64,000 bases of DNA from assembly GCF_000219585.1 (NCBI RefSeq), contig NC_015731.1:3224001-3288000 (forward strand). The letters run 5' to 3'. This document shows, piece after piece, positions 36,239 through 45,054 of the stretch. The DNA is from Nitrosomonas sp. Is79A3 (GTDB lineage Bacteria > Pseudomonadota > Gammaproteobacteria > Burkholderiales > Nitrosomonadaceae). The notes beneath the pieces were generated by a model. The model was given only the letters and a program-made list of their open reading frames with translations, did not search any database and was not told where the DNA came from. Each line of letters opens with the position of its first letter. The first letter of the stretch is position 1. A program made the position numbers and the translations under genes.

Positions 36239-37108
36239 ATGTTACATAAAATAGCTATTCAGATTCTGGCTTTCATCATCGCAATCACGCTCGGCATCTT
36301 TGCCATTGGCGCACTCTTGACCGCACCGGCCCCCACGGCAGTAGGAACACTCTCTGCAGATTTTCCGGTTGAATCGGTACAGATTCCTGCCCCGAATGAA
36401 TCCACCGTACATGGCTGGCTAGTTCATGGACAACCCGGCGGCGGCGTTGTATTGCTGGCGCATTCGATGCGCAGTAACCGGCTTGAAATGCTGAGCCGGG
36501 CAAGATTCCTGAGAGACCAGGGTTATAGCGCTCTATTCATTGATTTACAAGCGCATGGCGAAACTGCCGGGGAAAAAATTACTTTTGGTTTGAGGGAATC
36601 TGAGAATATTGAAACATCAATCGCTTTTCTGAGAAAAACTTTCCCTACGGAACGAATTGGCGCGATCGGTGTTTCTCTGGGCGCCGCAGCCATCGTACTC
36701 GCCAAACACGATTTAAAGCTGAATGCGGTTATCCTGGAATCATTACATCCCACTATTGAAGAGGCAGTTGATAATCGTTTGAAGCTTCATTTCGGAAACT
36801 ATGGATCGGTGCTTTTACCGCTCATGCTGTCGCAATTATCTTTTTACCTGGATGCTTCTACCGATGCATTAAGCCCTATCACTCGAATCAATAATCTTAA
36901 TGCACCATTATTGATAATTTCCGGAACAGATGATGCGCACACAACGCAACTGGAAACCGAACGTCTCTACGCTGCCGCCAGAGCCCCTAAGGAACTATGG
37001 ATTGTTCCTGGCGCCAGACATTTCAATATGCATGCTTATGCCGGTAGAGAATATGAACAACGTATTAGCGCTTTTCTGTCGCAGTATTTGCGCCAAAATG
37101 TTGACTGA
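36239..37108 (+). CDS. Alpha/beta hydrolase with N-terminal membrane anchor
   Basis: 289 aa. An N-terminal hydrophobic helix (IQILAFIIAITLGIFAIGALL) likely anchors it in the inner membrane. The hydrolase domain has the oxyanion-region VLLAHSMRSNRLEMLSRA, the nucleophile elbow GVSLGAAA (Ser), an acid in ISGTDDAHT and the catalytic His in GARHFNMHA. It resembles the BAAT/PFAM-type or dienelactone-like hydrolases of unknown substrate. Followed after 121 bp by a universal stress protein. Confidence 0.85.
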   Translation: MLHKIAIQILAFIIAITLGIFAIGALLTAPAPTAVGTLSADFPVESVQIPAPNESTVHGWLVHGQPGGGVVLLAHSMRSNRLEMLSRARFLRDQGYSALFIDLQAHGETAGEKITFGLRESENIETSIAFLRKTFPTERIGAIGVSLGAAAIVLAKHDLKLNAVILESLHPTIEEAVDNRLKLHFGNYGSVLLPLMLSQLSFYLDASTDALSPITRINNLNAPLLIISGTDDAHTTQLETERLYAAARAPKELWIVPGARHFNMHAYAGREYEQRISAFLSQYLRQNVD

Positions 37109-37229
37109 TAGCGTCCGACTAGCGGACAGGACATTGCCCCGTCCCAAAAAAGAGGATGTGATAAAGTCACTTGTATTGTTTGATCTGTCTTAAAATCCAC
37201 ATTTCTGCTTGCGCAAGAAGGAACTCAAT

Positions 37230-37679
37230 ATGAATAACTACCAGAATATCCTACTCGCCATCGATTTCTCCGATTATGGCCATTATGTGGCGCAACGGGC
37301 AAAATCTCTGGCAGAACAATTTAATGCACGTCTCCATATCATCCATGTTCTGGATAATATTCCTATGCCTGACACACCTTATGGCATGGTAATTCCACTG
37401 AATGATGATTCATCGTATGATTTACTGGAAACAGAAAAAAATAAATTAATTCAAATCAGTAATCAACTGGATATCTTACCAGAACGCCGCTGGATGATCT
37501 GGGGTGAACCACAACAGGAAATTACTCAGCTTGCTGCACAAGAACAAATTGATCTGATTGTTGTGGGTTCACATGGGCGCCATGGACTTGCCATGCTGAT
37601 GGGCTCAACGGCCAAGGGGGTTTTATATCATGCAGAATGTGATGTACTGGCTATTCACCTGAAAGATCATCAAGAATAA
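37230..37679 (+). CDS. Universal stress protein (UspA family)
   Basis: 149-aa single-domain USP. It begins YQNILLAIDFSDYGHYVAQRA and carries the ATP-binding motif GSHGRHGLAMLMGSTAKGV followed by the typical VLAIH-like end. Met at 37230 has AAGGAA about 8 bases upstream; an in-frame TTG at 37209 is less likely. Cytoplasmic, expected in stress survival; ATP binding follows from the intact G-rich motif. Confidence 0.93.
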   Translation: MNNYQNILLAIDFSDYGHYVAQRAKSLAEQFNARLHIIHVLDNIPMPDTPYGMVIPLNDDSSYDLLETEKNKLIQISNQLDILPERRWMIWGEPQQEITQLAAQEQIDLIVVGSHGRHGLAMLMGSTAKGVLYHAECDVLAIHLKDHQE

Positions 37680-37705
37680 CTAAAACATCCACTGACGCGC
37701 TCAGG

Positions 37706-38509
37706 TTATCTCCAGAACTGCCACCAAGCCTTAGCGCCTACCTCCGGCAATTCCGCAAGGAAATGGCTGTCAGGAAAATTGATTCGCATCACGCGCTCAG
37801 CGTCATCCCGCAAATCATACATTTCCAGTGCTTCATAGGCTTTAATCATAATATACAAGGCCTCTTCAGTCGCCGGTGTACGAGGATATTCCTTGACTGC
37901 ATTTTGCGCCCGGTTGGCTGCCGCAACATAAGCCTTGCGTTTCATATAGTAACGTGCAATATGAATTTCGCTCATAGCAACCGCATTCAGCAAATAGGCC
38001 ATACGTTGCCTGGCATCGGCTGCGTATTTGCTCTCGGGGAATCTTGTCACCAATTCTTTGAAATTTTCAAATGACTCTCGCGATGCTTTAGAATCACGCT
38101 CACTCATGTCCTGTTTGATTGGGCCTTTCATCAAGAAACCCATCATACCCCAATTATCATTAAAGCTCGATAATCCCTTGATATAATATGCATAATCAAC
38201 ATTCACATGATTAGGATGCAATTTAATAAATCGATCCGTCGCAGCGATTGCAGAAGCCGGTTCTTCATTTTTATAATGCGCATAGGCAATTTCAAGCTGC
38301 GCCTGCTGTGCTATTCGGCCATATGGATAGCGCGCTTCCAGTGATTCATACAGTTTGATGGCTGCAGCATAATTGCCATCATTTAATTTATCCTTTGCTT
38401 CACTATAGAACTTATTAGCAGACCAATCCTGTTGATCTTCGGTGCGATCCGGCAATAAACCGCACGCTGATAACCATAACACCAGAAATAAAGCTAAACT
38501 ACGTAACAT
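37706..38509 (-). CDS. bamD: Outer membrane assembly lipoprotein BamD
   Basis: 267-aa lipoprotein of the BAM complex, which inserts beta-barrel proteins into the outer membrane. The signal MLRSLALFLVLWLSAC has its lipobox at LSAC. Five TPR-like helix pairs follow (for example YSEAKDKLNDGNYAAAIKLYESLE, AQLEIAYAHYKNEEPASAIAATDRFI, ADARQRMAYLLNAVAMSEIHIARYY). Essential in most proteobacteria. Its ATG (38507-38509) overlaps that of the divergent rluD gene (38508-38510), so there is no intergenic space between them. Confidence 0.95.
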   Translation of the reverse strand: MLRSLALFLVLWLSACGLLPDRTEDQQDWSANKFYSEAKDKLNDGNYAAAIKLYESLEARYPYGRIAQQAQLEIAYAHYKNEEPASAIAATDRFIKLHPNHVNVDYAYYIKGLSSFNDNWGMMGFLMKGPIKQDMSERDSKASRESFENFKELVTRFPESKYAADARQRMAYLLNAVAMSEIHIARYYMKRKAYVAAANRAQNAVKEYPRTPATEEALYIMIKAYEALEMYDLRDDAERVMRINFPDSHFLAELPEVGAKAWWQFWR

Positions 38510-39539
38510 GACGAATTCCGTAAAAAACAAAGATACATCTTGCGATTATAGCGTAAAGCCACCACCGCTAGTACGCAACGAACCGGCGCATAGCGTCATT
38601 GCGTTAACGATTCCTGCGGATTATGCAGGACTGCGCCTTGATCAAGCCTTGGCGAAGCTTCTACCCAACTGGTCACGCAACCGCTTGCAAACTTGGATTG
38701 CTGAGAATCGGGTCATACTGGATGGCCAGATCACCACGATAAAACAAAAAGTATGGGGCAATGAGCTTATTCAGATTTCCCCTCAGGATACTATCGTTGA
38801 ATCAACGCATGTAGCTGAAGATATCAATCTGAACATTATTCACGAAGATGATGCAATCATCATTGTCAATAAACCGGCCGGTTTGGTCACCCATCCAGGG
38901 AATGGCAACTGGCAGGGCACTTTGTTAAATGCCCTACTGCATCATGCGCCACAATTGGAGGTTGTACCACGCGCCGGTATAGTTCATCGTCTGGACAAAG
39001 ACACCAGCGGTTTACTTGTCGTTGCAAAAACAATAGAAGCACAAACAAACCTTGTACGCCAACTACAGCAACATACTGTAAAACGCGACTATCTGGCATT
39101 GGTTCTGGGAGAGGTTACGCAAGCTGGCAGTGTTGATGCGCCGATAGGCCGTCATCCGATACATCGCACGAAAATGGCCGTTACAACAAAAGGCAAGTCA
39201 GCACGCACGCACTATCAGGTTATCGAAAACTTTACAGGTTGCACGTTACTGCAGTGTAGCCTTGAAACCGGGCGCACACATCAAATCCGGGTGCACTTGA
39301 GTTCCATTGGACATTCATTGGCTGGTGATCCGGTTTATGGCGGCAAACCCGGAAAAACAGGACAAATTATCAGACAGTTATTGGTTAGCTTTCCCCGGCA
39401 AGCCCTGCATGCTCAGAAACTTGCATTGACTCACCCTCAAACGGAACAAATCCTTGGATGGGAAGCTGATGCACCAGAAGACTTGAATAATTTATTGCAG
39501 CAATTACGGCAACAGAGCGGATTAGAGATCGGGGAATAA
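38508..39539 (+). CDS. rluD: 23S rRNA pseudouridine synthase RluD
   Basis: 343-aa RluA-family synthase that makes pseudouridines in helix 69 of 23S rRNA. An S4 domain (GLRLDQALAKLLPNWSRNRLQTWI) precedes the catalytic domain with the active Asp in GIVHRLDKDTSGLLVVAK and the conserved GRTHQIRVHL. The start at 38508 overlaps the bamD start codon on the other strand; upstream in-frame codons would lie inside bamD. A later start is possible because residues 1-35 look unstructured. A terminator follows at once. Confidence 0.93.
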   Translation: MTNSVKNKDTSCDYSVKPPPLVRNEPAHSVIALTIPADYAGLRLDQALAKLLPNWSRNRLQTWIAENRVILDGQITTIKQKVWGNELIQISPQDTIVESTHVAEDINLNIIHEDDAIIIVNKPAGLVTHPGNGNWQGTLLNALLHHAPQLEVVPRAGIVHRLDKDTSGLLVVAKTIEAQTNLVRQLQQHTVKRDYLALVLGEVTQAGSVDAPIGRHPIHRTKMAVTTKGKSARTHYQVIENFTGCTLLQCSLETGRTHQIRVHLSSIGHSLAGDPVYGGKPGKTGQIIRQLLVSFPRQALHAQKLALTHPQTEQILGWEADAPEDLNNLLQQLRQQSGLEIGE

Positions 39540-39566
39540 AAAAATGCGCCCGCAGGCGCATTTTTT
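39538..39566. terminator. Bidirectional rho-independent terminator
   Basis: A 12-13-bp stem, AAAAAAATGCGCC paired with GGCGCATTTTTT around a CGCA loop, flanked by an A-run and a T-run. It overlaps the rluD stop and lies 40 bp from the convergent porin stop, serving both genes. Confidence 0.9.
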
Positions 39567-39605
39567 CTTCATGTTTCATCAATAAATTCATAGGCTGGTC
39601 AAAAC

Positions 39606-40979
39606 TCAGAAAGGCAGTATCGCATCCAGTGAGAATAAAATTTGATCTTTATTACCGCCAAATGGCCTATAAGCAGCGGCATGAAGCGCATCAACCCTGT
39701 CGTAACGAATATTGGGGCGAATATTCAGATTTCTTAACCCCTGCCAGCCAAGATTTAATGTTCTAGCTGCTTTCCAGTTTGCGCCCAAGGTCACTGCATA
39801 ATAATCTGCAGGAGTACCGGTGGCCAGTGAGGTTGCACCGCCCAGCGCATAACTGTTTCCAAGATGATTCGTCGCTGCGCTTACCCGTCCTGGCGAGAAA
39901 ACACGAAAGCCGTCTCTATCGCGAAACCATTCACCGCGAACACCGATCGATAGATCCGGCGTCAGATCATAATACGCATGCGAGTTAACGCCATACCACT
40001 CGGCATTCGTCACGCCTTTAGCTGTCAATACGCCATCTGCAAAACCATGGTCATGTTGCAAGATAAAATGAGTCTTATCTGTAAACATATGTTTCAGCAC
40101 GATGCTATACATACCCCAGAAATTATTGCTGCGTGTGGAAGCTGTACTACCGGTGCCAGCAACATTCAGTGAGCTTTTTTTATCATCACTGGTCCAGGTA
40201 ACGCCGCCAATCCCGCCCCAATTTCCCATCTGCCTATCAAAATTACCATCCCAGCCACCGGTTCCACTACCGCCGATTGCACCAGCCATCGCGGTAAAAT
40301 TCTTATTCACCGAATAATTACTCAATACACCGGTATGGGTAAAAGGTTCTCCATACTGCATCGTGTATGCATGGGTATAGAAGAAATTGTTAGGGGCTGG
40401 CACTGATTCATAGCCAATCGGCGTATAAAAATGACCCGCTTTCACATTGAGTCCATTGCCAACCGGCACATAAACTTCTGCAAAAGCTTGTGGAATTGCG
40501 ATGCCGTATGTACGACTGGAATTACAGCATATTCCAAGATCCCAGTTACCCCGATCAGGCAAAGCCCTTCCCGTGTTGGGATCAAACGCCGGGTTACCAT
40601 AGGCTTGGGTAAAGATAGCATCAGTACCAAACATGAAATCAGCACGAAAACCGACATCCCAGCCTTTGCCTTCTGTTTTTACCGCACGCTCCATAAAAAG
40701 GTTCAACTGATTCATTTGAACTCTATTCGCCTGATCAGCAAACGTAACCGGACCGTTAAAACCATCAGTTTGACTTGGATTGAAAGTTGCGCCGCCGTGA
40801 ACCCAGCCGCCAAACTTAACGCCGCTGTTTTTAAGTAAATTCATAAAACTGTTACCGCCACTGTCTTTGTTAGTCGTGACAGTGTTTGCATGAACACCCG
40901 ATGAACTCATGCCGATCAACAGTAACCCACCAGCCACAGCATGAATCATCTGTTTCTTGTATAGCGATTGATATTCCAT
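39606..40979 (-). CDS. Outer membrane beta-barrel protein (BBP2-like porin)
   Basis: 457 aa. A signal peptide ending GVHA precedes a barrel with alternating aromatic/polar strands: VKFGGWVHGGATFNPSQ, GWDVGFRADFMFGTDA, FAEVYVPVGNGLNVKAGHFYTPIGYE, and a final strand IRYDRVDA ... DQILFSLDAILPF with the C-terminal Phe needed for BAM recognition. The segment KAGHFYTPIGYE with the YTHAYTMQYGEPFTHTG region is typical of the beta-barrel porin-2 family. AGGGGGAGA precedes the ATG at 40979. Solute not known. Confidence 0.88.
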   Translation of the reverse strand: MEYQSLYKKQMIHAVAGGLLLIGMSSSGVHANTVTTNKDSGGNSFMNLLKNSGVKFGGWVHGGATFNPSQTDGFNGPVTFADQANRVQMNQLNLFMERAVKTEGKGWDVGFRADFMFGTDAIFTQAYGNPAFDPNTGRALPDRGNWDLGICCNSSRTYGIAIPQAFAEVYVPVGNGLNVKAGHFYTPIGYESVPAPNNFFYTHAYTMQYGEPFTHTGVLSNYSVNKNFTAMAGAIGGSGTGGWDGNFDRQMGNWGGIGGVTWTSDDKKSSLNVAGTGSTASTRSNNFWGMYSIVLKHMFTDKTHFILQHDHGFADGVLTAKGVTNAEWYGVNSHAYYDLTPDLSIGVRGEWFRDRDGFRVFSPGRVSAATNHLGNSYALGGATSLATGTPADYYAVTLGANWKAARTLNLGWQGLRNLNIRPNIRYDRVDALHAAAYRPFGGNKDQILFSLDAILPF

Positions 40980-41620
40980 TACTCTCCCCCTCTCTAAATA
41001 ACACAATGAAAAAGATACAAAAACTAAAAACTATAAAAGACCCTAGCCACCACATGGACAGAACTCTAACACTGAATCGCTTAAGGGGTCAACGCGAACA
41101 AGGGAGTAAATCGGCTTATCATTAAAAAATACAACACAAATAGTAATTTCTCGTCACTATTTTTAGTTCGTTTTATAACATCAGTGCAATTATGTCATCC
41201 ACATCCATCCTGATCGAAGCACTGGTTAACAAGCCATTGAAAAACGTTTTCGAGGCAGCCGATGCAAGGTAAAAACAGGCGAAAAAGCGCAGTTTATGCT
41301 TAATAAATGAGCATTCCTTACTATGACAAGCAAGTTCTGGAGCTGTCATCACGCCGCCAAAGCTTGATTAATTCATATGAGTAAGCAATAAAAGCAAATA
41401 TTCGCAATAGAACTTGCCTTTACCTGCTAAAAATCTCCATAACCAACTCACTGCTAGCCGATACATCCATCCCAGAACGTTCCTACTACTAAAGTTCTGA
41501 ATCACTCACACCGTTATAAAGAAAATCTGGCGTTAATTGCTAACATTGGCTTGTATCCTATAAGTTCAGTTGCCTGATTCATTACCAGACACTCATTGTT
41601 CACTCTAAAAATAATTGATT
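40980..41620. other. Intergenic region with divergent promoters
   Basis: About 640 bp, AT-rich, between the divergent porin and PilZ genes. No gene seen. The block at about 41232-41320 (AAAACGTTTTCGAGGCAGCC, then GGCGAAAAAGCGCAGTTTAT) has the look of a fragment of a dispersed betaproteobacterial repeat, but there is no second copy in the window to prove it. Confidence 0.4.
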
Positions 41621-42496
41621 ATGAATTTGATACCGATACAAACTACCGATCTGACAATTGGCCAGCCATTACCATGGGATTTATTCGATCAAGCGCATCA
41701 ACCGATACAAAAACGCGGTTATATCTTCAAAACAGAAGATGAATTAAAGCAACTGGAAGGATCGTCGATATTTCGCATGCAAAAACCCGAACCGGAGCAG
41801 ACTGAGGAGTCAAGCGACAATAAGTTTAGCTTTGATGATATGCAACTCAGAGTAGGACATAAGCTACAGCTCAAACTATCCTCGCGATTAAAAAAAGGTC
41901 CTATCGAGATAAAATTTAATTCCTATGTATCAACTCTGATTGGTTATGTGCAAGACAATTCGCTCATCATCGCCATGCCCGCAACTGATCAGTTAATAGG
42001 AGAGCCCTTCGTGGAAGGCGATCAAGTTCAAGTAAGCTTATTCAGCGGAAACTCAGTATTTAATTTTATAGTCTTTGTCGACAAGGTTATTAAAGTGCCG
42101 TTTAAGTATCTGCACTTGTCCTTCCCTAAGGAAATACAAGGTCAAAACATTCGAAGATCACGAAGAATCCGTTGCAGTCTCCCAGGATCTGTCGTTGAAA
42201 AATCTATCCCGGTTTCTCTGATAGATCTCAGTGTATGTGGTGCGGGGATCAGCTCAAACCTCCCTTTGGGGCCACTCGGAACAATGATCACCTTGTCTTT
42301 TACCATCACAATCCTTGACAAAGAAATCCCCGTAACAATAAAAAGTGCTATCAGATCTGCGAAACAAGTCAATAAGAATGGCCAGAAAACAATCTCTTCT
42401 GGCGTTGAGTTTATCGACATGAAATCGGAACATATGCATACAATACGCCATCTGATTTATCAAGAAATTGTCGAGCATCCTGAGAATGTAATTTAA
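41621..42496 (+). CDS. PilZ-domain cyclic di-GMP binding protein (YcgR-like)
   Basis: 291 aa. An N-terminal YcgR-type domain (KLSSRLKKGPIEIKFNSYVSTLIGYVQDNSLIIAMP, EGDQVQVSLFSGNSVFNF) is followed by a PilZ domain with the Arg motif NIRRSRRIRCSLPGSV and DLSVCGAGI. Both c-di-GMP contact motifs are intact, so it should bind c-di-GMP and act as a flagellar brake or similar effector. No flagellar genes are near. Start ATG at 41621; a TTG two codons before is less likely. Confidence 0.9.
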   Translation: MNLIPIQTTDLTIGQPLPWDLFDQAHQPIQKRGYIFKTEDELKQLEGSSIFRMQKPEPEQTEESSDNKFSFDDMQLRVGHKLQLKLSSRLKKGPIEIKFNSYVSTLIGYVQDNSLIIAMPATDQLIGEPFVEGDQVQVSLFSGNSVFNFIVFVDKVIKVPFKYLHLSFPKEIQGQNIRRSRRIRCSLPGSVVEKSIPVSLIDLSVCGAGISSNLPLGPLGTMITLSFTITILDKEIPVTIKSAIRSAKQVNKNGQKTISSGVEFIDMKSEHMHTIRHLIYQEIVEHPENVI

Positions 42497-42525
42497 TCGG
42501 GAAAAAATCTCACCGGCAAATCCGT

Positions 42526-43191
42526 CTACCAGAAACCCCAGTTACCTGTCGATACGATCCATATACCCAGTATTGCATTGGTGGTCGCATGGGCAAGAAT
42601 CGGTGACCATAACGTTCCGCTACGCATATATAACAAGTTATAGATAATACCGGCAAATAAGCCAGCCAGCCATAAGCTGTGTGCCAGTGCAAAAAGTACA
42701 GCCGTGATGCAGAATGCTTTTAATCCGACATGTGCCGGATTGACAGTAAGGAAGTTTGGATGATCAATCCAGCGCATCAAAAATGACCGCCAGAAAAGCT
42801 CTTCCATCACCGGAACTATCAGTGCCGCACCCATCAGCCTCACCGCAACAAGAAACCAGTCAATCTCATCCTGCTCGCGCGGATCAAAACCGACGGGCTC
42901 TCCCATCACCATCCAGTCTGCTGTCAAGTTAATCCACGCCACAAAAACAACGATACCGGCAACTATCGCGACAGTCCAGGTACGAAAGCTTGCACCAACC
43001 GGCCAGCGCAATTCACTGTAGGCACTTCTCATCGCCCAAAGCAAACCGGCCACGACAGTTATTTTCACCGCATAAAGCAGGCGCAAATCATTAGCCTCCC
43101 AGCCAAACTTCAACAGCATATCTTCCAGCAGCATGAAAAAGACATACGCGCCGAAAGGCGCTATACGATATAAATTAACACGATCAAACAT
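42526..43191 (-). CDS. CAAX prenyl protease-related membrane protease (PEP-CTERM associated type)
   Basis: 221-aa multi-TM CPBP-family protein. The conserved EExxxR motif is VMEELFWRSFLMRWI, followed by a His in ALAHSLWLAGLFAGIIYN and another in ILAHATTNAILG; together these form the catalytic site of the glutamic intramembrane proteases. Length and sequence style fit the subfamily linked to exosortase/PEP-CTERM genomes. AAGGAA precedes the ATG. A PEP-CTERM protein lies at 15437, supporting a surface-protein sorting system in this genome. Confidence 0.82.
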   Translation of the reverse strand: MFDRVNLYRIAPFGAYVFFMLLEDMLLKFGWEANDLRLLYAVKITVVAGLLWAMRSAYSELRWPVGASFRTWTVAIVAGIVVFVAWINLTADWMVMGEPVGFDPREQDEIDWFLVAVRLMGAALIVPVMEELFWRSFLMRWIDHPNFLTVNPAHVGLKAFCITAVLFALAHSLWLAGLFAGIIYNLLYMRSGTLWSPILAHATTNAILGIWIVSTGNWGFW

Positions 43192-43362
43192 AACAAATTC
43201 CTTCTGAATTTTTCTTCTGATTATGGTTTATTGTCATAATGAACACTACGCTTATTCATTGCGCTCTGGCAAGCGCTAATAAGTTCGTAAATTGAAGAAA
43301 TAATGAAAAAAATTGCAAACCGGCCTTGGGCAAATTACTTGCCAATGGACACTTCTGATACT

Positions 43363-44544
43363 TTAAGGCACGAGCGGCAACTCTCTCTGGCGAAGAGCTC
43401 CGTCTCTCCGCTTGGACTCAAGCGGAGAAAGTGTACTGACTTTTACGCCGAGTAATCTAATTTTTTTCTGCAACGGCACCCGTCGTAAACATTCTCCTGC
43501 TGCGCGGCGAATCAGAGCTGGATCGGCAGTGTGCGTAGCCAGCGAGCAATCTCGTGTGAGCGTATGAAAATCCTCGAAACGCAGTTTGATGCTGATAGTA
43601 CGCCCAGCATAACCTTTGTGTTTCAGGTCATCGGCCACCTGAAGACACAATGCGGTGAAGGCTTCGGATAGATCAAAACGATCCTGACGCGGATGCAGAT
43701 CTCTTTCAAAAGTGGTTTCCCGGCTGAAGGACTTCGGTTCAGCATTGGTGATGACTGGACGCTGGTCGATCCCATGAGACACCTCATATAACCAGATCGA
43801 ATAGCTACGTCCAAAGTGAGTCCGGAGAAAACCCAACTCAGTTTGCGCCAACTCGGCAATGGTCGTGATACCCAGTAATGCAAGTTTTTTGGCGGATTTA
43901 GGGCCGATACCATTAATTTTACTGACCGGCAGCGGCCAAATCCGCTCAGGTATGTCGGATATCCCAAGGATAGTCAATCCATCCGGTTTCTCCAGATCTG
44001 AACAGATCTTTGACAGTAATTTGTTCGGTGCGATGCCTATGGAACAAGATAATCCGGTGGCATCTTCCACCGCCTGTTTAATGCGCTGCGCAAGTGCCGG
44101 GGTATCATCCGGGAGATCAGTAAGATCAATGTAGATCTCATCAATACCGGAATCCTCAATCTGCGACGCGATACCGGCAACCGCAGCTTTAAACAAACGC
44201 GAATAATGGCGATACATAGCAAAATCAACCGGCAGAAGAATCGCTTCCGGCGCAAGCTGCGCTGCTTTCATGACACCCATGGCGGAATGAACACCCATTG
44301 CACGCGCTTCATAAGTGGCGGTCGTTATGACGCCACGTCCGGCATAATCACGCAAGCGGAAAAAATGCTTGCTGCCATCCGCCTGGATCAACGGCTGATG
44401 TTCATCCCGCCCGCCAATCACAACCGGCAGACCGCGTAACTCAGGATAGCGCAGCAACTCCACGGAGGCATAAAAGGCATCCATATCCAGATGCGCGATA
44501 CGACGTTGCGAAGTATTTATTGTATTGATCAAAACGTTATTCAT
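43363..44544 (-). CDS. dinB: DNA polymerase IV (Y-family)
   Basis: 393-aa translesion polymerase. The palm shows HLDMDAFYASVELLRYPEL with catalytic Asp and the second acidic motif SGIDEIYIDLTD; the fingers show TATYEARAMGVHSAM; the HhH segment reads KINGIGPKSAKKLALLGI, and a little-finger domain follows. An extra ~20 residues after VVIGGRDEHQ lengthen the fingers compared with E. coli DinB. No LexA-type box could be confirmed by eye. The C-terminus has no obvious sliding-clamp motif except RQRELPLVP at the end, with QRELPL a plausible clamp-binding peptide. Confidence 0.93.
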   Translation of the reverse strand: MNNVLINTINTSQRRIAHLDMDAFYASVELLRYPELRGLPVVIGGRDEHQPLIQADGSKHFFRLRDYAGRGVITTATYEARAMGVHSAMGVMKAAQLAPEAILLPVDFAMYRHYSRLFKAAVAGIASQIEDSGIDEIYIDLTDLPDDTPALAQRIKQAVEDATGLSCSIGIAPNKLLSKICSDLEKPDGLTILGISDIPERIWPLPVSKINGIGPKSAKKLALLGITTIAELAQTELGFLRTHFGRSYSIWLYEVSHGIDQRPVITNAEPKSFSRETTFERDLHPRQDRFDLSEAFTALCLQVADDLKHKGYAGRTISIKLRFEDFHTLTRDCSLATHTADPALIRRAAGECLRRVPLQKKIRLLGVKVSTLSPLESKRRDGALRQRELPLVP

Positions 44545-44587
44545 GCGGACTGTGATAAATTACGCCATCAATTACCTTGCATTGTAT

Positions 44588-44998
44588 ATGAAGACCAAAG
44601 CTGCAAATTTAAAAACACCGCACTGCCCGTGCGGCAGCGGCAAACAATATACCGGCTGCTGCGGCCACCATCTGGATCAGGGTGAATCCGCCGCCACCGC
44701 AGAACACCTAATGCGCTCGCGTTACACTGCCTATACACTGAATCGTGAAGACTATCTGCTTGCAACTTGGCATCACAGCAAGCGTCCCGCCGCACTCGGA
44801 CTGGCAAATCAGCCGCGCAACCAATGGCTGGGTCTCACAGTGAAACGTCACGAACAATCGGCTCCGGATCATGCGATTGTTGAATTTATCGCACGCTACA
44901 GAATCAATGGCCGCGCTGACCGGTTACATGAAATCAGCCGATTCGTACGTGAGGGCGGATTATGGTTTTATGTTGATGGGGATATCTTACAAGATTGA
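44588..44998 (+). CDS. YchJ-like SEC-C metal-binding protein (UPF0225)
   Basis: 136 aa. The N-terminal SEC-C zinc motif TPHCPCGSGKQYTGCC is followed by the YchJ domain with LMRSRYTAYTLNREDYLLATWH and an NTF2-like core (FIARYRINGRADRLHEISRFVREGGLWFYVDGDIL). Function unknown. I chose ATG 44588 (MKTKAANLKTPHCPC); the in-frame frame upstream overlaps the dinB start on the other strand. Confidence 0.9.
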   Translation: MKTKAANLKTPHCPCGSGKQYTGCCGHHLDQGESAATAEHLMRSRYTAYTLNREDYLLATWHHSKRPAALGLANQPRNQWLGLTVKRHEQSAPDHAIVEFIARYRINGRADRLHEISRFVREGGLWFYVDGDILQD

Positions 44999-45054
44999 AG
45001 GAAATTACAAAGTGAGTTCGCCGTTTTATCCAGGTGCGGCGCTTACTTCCCCGG

